From: Schistosoma mansoni
Taxonomy: Eukaryota > Platyhelminthes > Trematoda > Strigeidida > Schistosomatidae
Length of the DNA: 64,000 bases
Direction of reading: 5' to 3'
NCBI RefSeq assembly: GCF_000237925.1
Contig: NC_031496.1
Coordinates: forward strand, 19,902,757 to 19,966,756
Positions 59,058 to 64,000 of the stretch are shown piece by piece. Below the pieces are notes generated by a model. That model was not told where the DNA came from and did not search any database. It was given only the letters and a program-made list of their open reading frames with translations. The position numbers and the translations under genes were made by a program. Within the stretch, counting starts at the first letter, position 1; every line of letters starts with the position of its first letter.

Positions 59058-62000
59058 GTAAGTCTCAAGAATTCACACACATATATCATGTTAATGTTGC
59101 CATACTTTTTTCTACAGTACATTTGGTTACTACCAGAGTTTTTCAACTACTTAGGCTTTTCCATCTATTTCGTTCATCATAAATTTTGTCAGATCTTGTT
59201 TCGAATGTTTGTCAGTCAGACTATTCAGTTAGGTCGTCCCAGTTACCTCTATTACCGATATTACATCGCCAAGGACCTACTTAAAGCCATTTGCGTTTTT
59301 TATCATGATTGGTTCTTATTTGTTATAAATAGTTGCGCGACCCACTTCTTTTTAGCTATTTGCTCATAATTGATTTAATTCTCACACATTTTCATATAAG
59401 TACTAAATATTAGAGTAAGAGTTGATATCTTGTTTGGCTTAAAAGGCCGTGAGTACCCTAAGCAACGGTCAAACGTCTTACAGTTTCATTAGTTTCAACC
59501 TTAGTTTCGCTAAGGTATCAGTTCGTGGAATTCAATGTTCTTTGATATAACGAATTTTTATTAAGCGACAGCAAATTAACAAGAAACTTTATGGCCTTAC
59601 ATCATATAAATCAGTTACCAGAATAATATACATGCATACAGCTCCAATATTTTTATCCTCTTGCTTTTTGTGACTCTAATAAATGGTTTGAAATGTTGGA
59701 ATGAGTAAACCTTAGATGATTTAAATAAAGGAATTCAGGGAGAAACGTTCTATGAGAACCTGCATTCCAGAATTTCACTCGGCACACATTTGATTCTGTT
59801 CATAATCCGGAAATCTGTTACAACGTTTTTTTTGCAGAAATCAGTGATTAAAAGGCAAACTTCACAAATCAAACTGCTGGAAAGTAAACTCAAAATGATC
59901 CATGCTGACATGAGAGAAGATAATATTGGATCAATAGATCAGAAAAATATTGAAAGGCTTCAGAGACGTTGCGAAGAGTTACAGGAACAAGCAAGCAATG
60001 AAATGAATAAATACATATATTATTTCAATCCATAGATTTTTGAAATGAAGGAATTTTTTCAAGACCATGGTCTCATGTGGATAGGGAGACAATCAACTGA
60101 TCATGTAACCAGTCCAAGAAATGAAACTGGTCTAAGTAGGCCTTGGCTTTGTTTATAGATCTAATGACAATAATATTGCTATTTGTTTATTACTAATAAG
60201 AACTCAATGAAACGACCCTCGGTCGCCTAATTCAACAAATTCATTTATTGAGTAATTGGAACAACGACGCGCACAATGAGAAAGAATTTATTTCACAATC
60301 AAATTCATCTAATATAGTTTGCTTACAAAATCAATCACCGATTCCACTAACTCTATATGCAGATGGATTGTGTTTTAACTCGGGACCATTTCGCCCTTAT
60401 AAAAATCATGATACGCTACAGTTTGTCCAAGTAATTCTACTCTGTCATTTTTGAGTAAAGTTATTTCATGATAAATGTTGATTCATGTACATGATAATGA
60501 CATGACTGACTGGTAAAATGATAGACGGAATGAGATAGCCAAACTGATGATTTGGTAATTACAACCGGCCAGATCTCAAAAGATAGAACCACTAGTAAGC
60601 ATACTAACAAAATATATTTTTATCAGAGAGTTTAAGCTGTTATATATACACAAATTATTTGCTCGAAATAGTATGACGGTACGTTACTCATCAAATAAAT
60701 GGTAAATAATCAACGTCAAACTGAGCATTACAAAGCAGCCCATGAAGCTACACTTGAGACCCTCGAATTATTTCATCTGATGACATATTCAGACGTGATT
60801 ATTAGGAACAGACCGAGTTTCACCAAGAAATTATAAAGGGTAGAATACTAAGGCTCGTTTCAGGGTTATATCCAAGTTGTTTATTAGACGTAGTTGGAGC
60901 AAGGAACCACTGCAATTCCCACAACCCAAAGTAAGAACACAAAGACTGGTACAAGTGAAGATTTATAAACCCCAAGAACATGAGAACGACTTGAGTTGAG
61001 AATGCACTCATTTATACAATGATTTGTAAACACATTTGATCATTAATTAGTAAAAAGTCTTATATGCAAAATTATAGCGAGGTCGCACATTGCATACCAT
61101 GCTGAATACAGTTTACGTTAATTTAATGCAATAATATTGTGTTTTGAATAAACATCACACTGAAGTAAATCAACGTTATGCTGAATAAAACAGCACGCTA
61201 AAACAGAAAAAACAATGCTATACTGAATGATCATCATACTGAACTAAAAGTAAAAGTAATGTTCAGCAAGAATTACAATGAGTTAAAAGAAAATGTAATT
61301 TTGCCTTTTTAACCCATCATATTAATCAGGATAGATGGCTTTTACTAGTTTAAAACTTTTTACAGTAAATATCTTCGATTCTTTTTATACTATAAAATTA
61401 CACATTACTTCACTCCTTAGAAAGCAATAAGATTAAGCTGTTCAAATGGAATAGAGTGATTACAGTTCTGTGAATTTCATAAATGATACAGACTAACTGT
61501 TTTCCACATCATAGGCTATTGTCCTGTTTGCCTTCTGACTTTGTTTTCCTCCAGATATCACTGTATTGAGGTAAAAATAATCGTTTCATGGAAGACGAGG
61601 AGAATTAAGGATTCAGAACGTCAAAATGTGACAAATTTGAAATAAACAGTATTTCACGTTTTCGGTTTTCATTGACTATCTGACTTACCTTATTATGTTG
61701 TCATACGCTCCCAACACTGGGATCCGTAACAATAAAAAATTCTTAGCAAAATAACTTTGCTTCCATAAAAACATTTTGAAACAAATTTCTGAGTAATTTA
61801 CACCTGAAACGTCATAACCCTATAAACTTCAACAAGAAATCAATCAAGTTGGTTGTTAAACTGTTGACTTGTTTTTATGCTCAATAAATTTATTTCATCA
61901 TTTATACTCTTTAAATGAATGCTTAATCTTAATTATGAGATACACATAGCAGTTAAAACACCATTAAGTTCCACCAAATAATTTTATTATTACTAATGAA

Positions 62001-62904
62001 CATAAAAATTTGGTTTAAGTCTCTTGGAGCTATAGTGTTTCACCACCTTACTCTGTACCATTCATCAATAAATGTTTAAAGAAATAAAACTGTGAGTGAT
62101 AGGAATAATTGTGAAAGCAGAAACCAAATAAAAATTGTTATTTTGACAGGAGAAATTTGAACGGAATAGTATGACGACATGTTATCCAAGCTGTTTTGAT
62201 TAACATTGGTACAACCGAAACCGGGCACTTGTTTTCGATTACGCTTCAAATCATCTGTTGTATTATTGAATAAAATAAAAATAGTTCTCATCTATAGACT
62301 GTCATTATATAGGTGATTATTAAAAGCTGTAGAGTACCAGGTCTCTGTTTTATTCTCGCTTTTTAACCCTCATCGGCATCATTCTATATCTTTTCGCAAA
62401 TTTGATCACACTGTCTATGTGTACGATAACTTTACAGCATTAGGTCATAATTTAAAAATCGAGTGTTAATTTTGATCATTTGGCTTTGACATGGATTGAA
62501 AGTACTGAGGAGTCTTTGGTGACGAAGAAACAACTGTCCAATTCTCTTATGTCTTCAACGGCTCTCCAGCTGAAATATCAATTCATGACGAGGAATTCCC
62601 TCAAATTACGTTGTTTTTCATTTTGAAGCTAAAGATGTCATGTTTCTCGAAACTTTTAGGATATATTGGACGGTTATTTTCCATCAGAATTACAATCTTC
62701 TTATCCGAATGGGGTTCAATTTAAACTAATCGACAAACACACAACTCATTTTATGTTATTTAAAGAACCAACATCATTTTCATCTTGTGGTTATAAACTT
62801 GGAAGTTCTCTAACAAGTGAACAAGATGCAGATCAAGAAGTTTTCTTCAGTGATGAGGAACATCTATCAAACATTGATAAAAACGAAGAATTCAGTATTA
62901 GACA
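58725..62904 (+). CDS. UBXN11: UBXN11-like protein (UBX domain protein 11 / socius), 3' end off window
   Basis: Exons 58725-59057, 59838-59990, 60036-60135, 60201-60430 and 62660-62904 join in matching phase to about 353 codons. First come about 85 residues of unknown type, then a coiled coil (ELLSSLLKKNEALLKENTDY to RLQRRCEELQEQIFEM), then KEFFQDHGLMWIG, matching the ERFLSDYGLQWVGE block of vertebrate UBXN11, then SPIPLTLYADGLCFNSGPFR and the SEP domain DILDGYFPSELQSSYPNGVQ. Human UBXN11 has the same order and ends in a UBX domain, which should follow to the right. UBX/SEP proteins bind p97/VCP; UBXN11 also binds Rnd GTPases. That role is inferred from family. Exons 2-4 lie in the right arm of the inverted duplication. 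Confidence 0.9.
59838..59990 (+). CDS. UBXN11: UBXN11 exon 2: coiled coil
   Basis: 51 codons, acceptor ttttttgcag, phase 0. The heptad-rich KRQTSQIKLLESKLKM runs to RRCEELQEQ. The donor appears to be CAA|GCAAGC, a GC-type site. Confidence 0.85.
60036..60135 (+). CDS. UBXN11: UBXN11 exon 3
   Basis: Follows a 45 nt intron ending ccatag. Reads IFEMKEFFQDHGLMWIGRQ. The likely donor is CTAA|GTAGGC, phase 1, which fits exon 4. Confidence 0.75.
60201..60430 (+). CDS. UBXN11: UBXN11 exon 4: pre-SEP conserved block
   Basis: 230 nt after acceptor attactaataag. Reads LNETTLGRLIQQIHLLSN (compare the F-RLL--LQ-L-EL block of UBXN11), then PIPLTLYADGLCFNSGPFRP. Donor CAA|GTAATT, phase 0. The 5' boundary is chosen because it gives an in-frame join over a 65 nt intron. 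Confidence 0.75.
62660..62904 (+). CDS. UBXN11: UBXN11 exon 5: SEP domain
   Basis: 245 nt, acceptor aacttttag, donor CA|GTAAGG (phase 2). DGYFPSELQSSYPNGVQFKL is the SEP signature; an acidic tail (EQDADQEVFFSDEEH) follows. Exon 5 lies outside the duplicated arm. Confidence 0.92.
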
Positions 62905-64000
62905 GTAAGGAATAACTAAAAATGGCTTGGTATTTCTTGGTGTTGTGATTGTTTTTTCTGAATGACCTGATTACTCTTCATAATTTCTAGTAAACTGATG
63001 CATTACTGCAAACTAAAAGCTACAAAGAGAGTACATTCAGACATGCACTTAGCCAAAGATTTTAACTTTCAAAGTATTGTCAGGAAACTGTTTGCACGAA
63101 TTTATCGCTATAGTAAGGCTAAAATTCCAATTACCATTTTCTCCCGGTTTCGAACGTAACATCATTTGAAGCTTAGTAAAAAAACAGTTCGGCAGTCAAA
63201 AATAAGTTCGTTTGCTAGGCTTAAAGCCATATTTGTTGTGTGACAGACGGGAATACTGTTCATTTAATCAGAGTGAGTTGAACTGACAGCCGAACTAGCT
63301 GATGTACATCATTTTTCTAATTACTGGGTACATCTCCATTTAAGCAGAAAACAATGTGCATCAAAGTGTTCAGAAAATTTTCGTTTCAAGACGATAGAGG
63401 TGCTACTAAAAGTAACCTAGTAATCTAATTTATTCATAGTCTCTTTTGTAAACCAAAATATCGAGATCTTAGTACATGATTTATTCACAATTAACAACAG
63501 TCATAAATAATCTAAGTTGTACAAGATATACTGCTATATGAACGGAAACCTTTTGAATAAACAACTCGGTTGTTGATGCCATAAAATTTTGTCTAGTGAA
63601 ATGGACAGTATATTTTTTACTCATTCCCAGACAGTAAGTGCTTTGAAAAACTATTACTGGTTAATGGAGGGGCAGACAGACCATAGGATAACAGATCAAA
63701 ACATTGCAATAACCTTTAAATACTGAACTGAGTCATGTAAAAAATGTAAACTTCCTGGTTGTGTTTCTGAAACCACAATAATACTATAAGCAAAGATGAT
63801 TGGTGGCTAGCAGTGGAATCCAGGATGTGTGTTTCGTCCTGTTCGGGACTCGTCAGCTAGATGTACCTGAATCCCAGAGTTAATGTTCACGCGCGTCCTG
63901 GATTTCACTGCTAGCTACCAACCATCTTTGTTTATAATGTTTGTGAATTAAGGCAATATCAGGTGATCCACACGGGATACACATATGCTAATAAGAGACT
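62905..64000. other. UBXN11 intron 5, right edge of window
   Basis: No following UBXN11 exon recognised. Ends with a foldback SINE copy at 63795-63940. Confidence 0.55.
63795..63940 (+). repeat. SINE-core copy with inverted ends (foldback)
   Basis: TGGTGGCTAGCAGTGGAATC at the start and its near reverse complement (GATTTCACTGCTAGCTACCA) at the end flank the common core GTTTCGTCCTGTTCGGGACT. About 35 bp at each end can pair, giving a hairpin of roughly 140 bp. Confidence 0.8.

Larger units (their letters stand above)
59289..62220 (+). repeat. Right arm of the ~2.93 kb inverted duplication
   Basis: Mirror of 54480-57410. Inner edge at AGCCATTTGCGTTTTTTATC, outer edge just after ACATTGGTACAACCG. 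Outside both edges the sequences differ completely. It covers the end of UBXN11 intron 1, exons 2-4 and most of intron 4, so this is probably the parental side. Confidence 0.95.

Overview
The window looks like nuclear DNA of a blood fluke (Schistosoma, species not decided). It is AT-rich, its genes are split into short exons by large repeat-filled introns, and it carries RTE/SR2-like and CR1-like LINE pieces, tRNA-derived SINEs and the trematode repeat with the gtttcgtcctatttgggact-type core. I see no bacterial features, rRNA or functional tRNA gene.

Three host genes can be supported. (1) Positions 2152-41346, minus strand, hold most of a DHX34-type DEAH-box RNA helicase. Fourteen exons were placed by hand, with consensus splice sites and matching phases except at one 5' junction. 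The last exons lie off the left edge. (2) Positions 47833-53290, plus strand, hold the start of a type II membrane protein with a short match to the N-terminal lobe of M13 (neprilysin-like) peptidases. Neither the usual PC-DFY motif nor a catalytic HExxH exon follows. (3) Positions 58725-62904, plus strand, hold the N-terminal two thirds of a UBXN11-like protein (coiled coil plus SEP domain). Its UBX domain would lie off the right edge.

Layout: 1-36 kb is DHX34 exons in introns loaded with repeats: five copies of a roughly 500 bp TAAA-tailed family (the fifth at 37 kb), RTE ends, SINEs and a solo LTR. 36-41 kb holds the large second intron and the first DHX34 exons. 41-47.8 kb is the intergenic space between the divergent DHX34 and M13-like genes, with an RTE endonuclease fragment and a second solo LTR. 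47.8-53.3 kb is the M13-like gene. 53.3-54.5 kb holds a repeat and an unrecognised coding remnant. 54.5-62.2 kb is the most striking structure: a near-identical inverted duplication with arms of about 2.93 kb and a 1.88 kb spacer. The right arm contains UBXN11 exons 2-4 in place. The left arm carries an inverted spare copy of them. The spacer holds an antisense CR1-like LINE and UBXN11 exon 1.

The genes do not form a pathway. DHX34 acts in nonsense-mediated mRNA decay, UBXN11 is a p97/Rho-GTPase-linked adaptor in other animals, and the M13-like protein would sit at the cell surface. All exon calls were made by eye from translation and splice-site consensus; no alignment was run.
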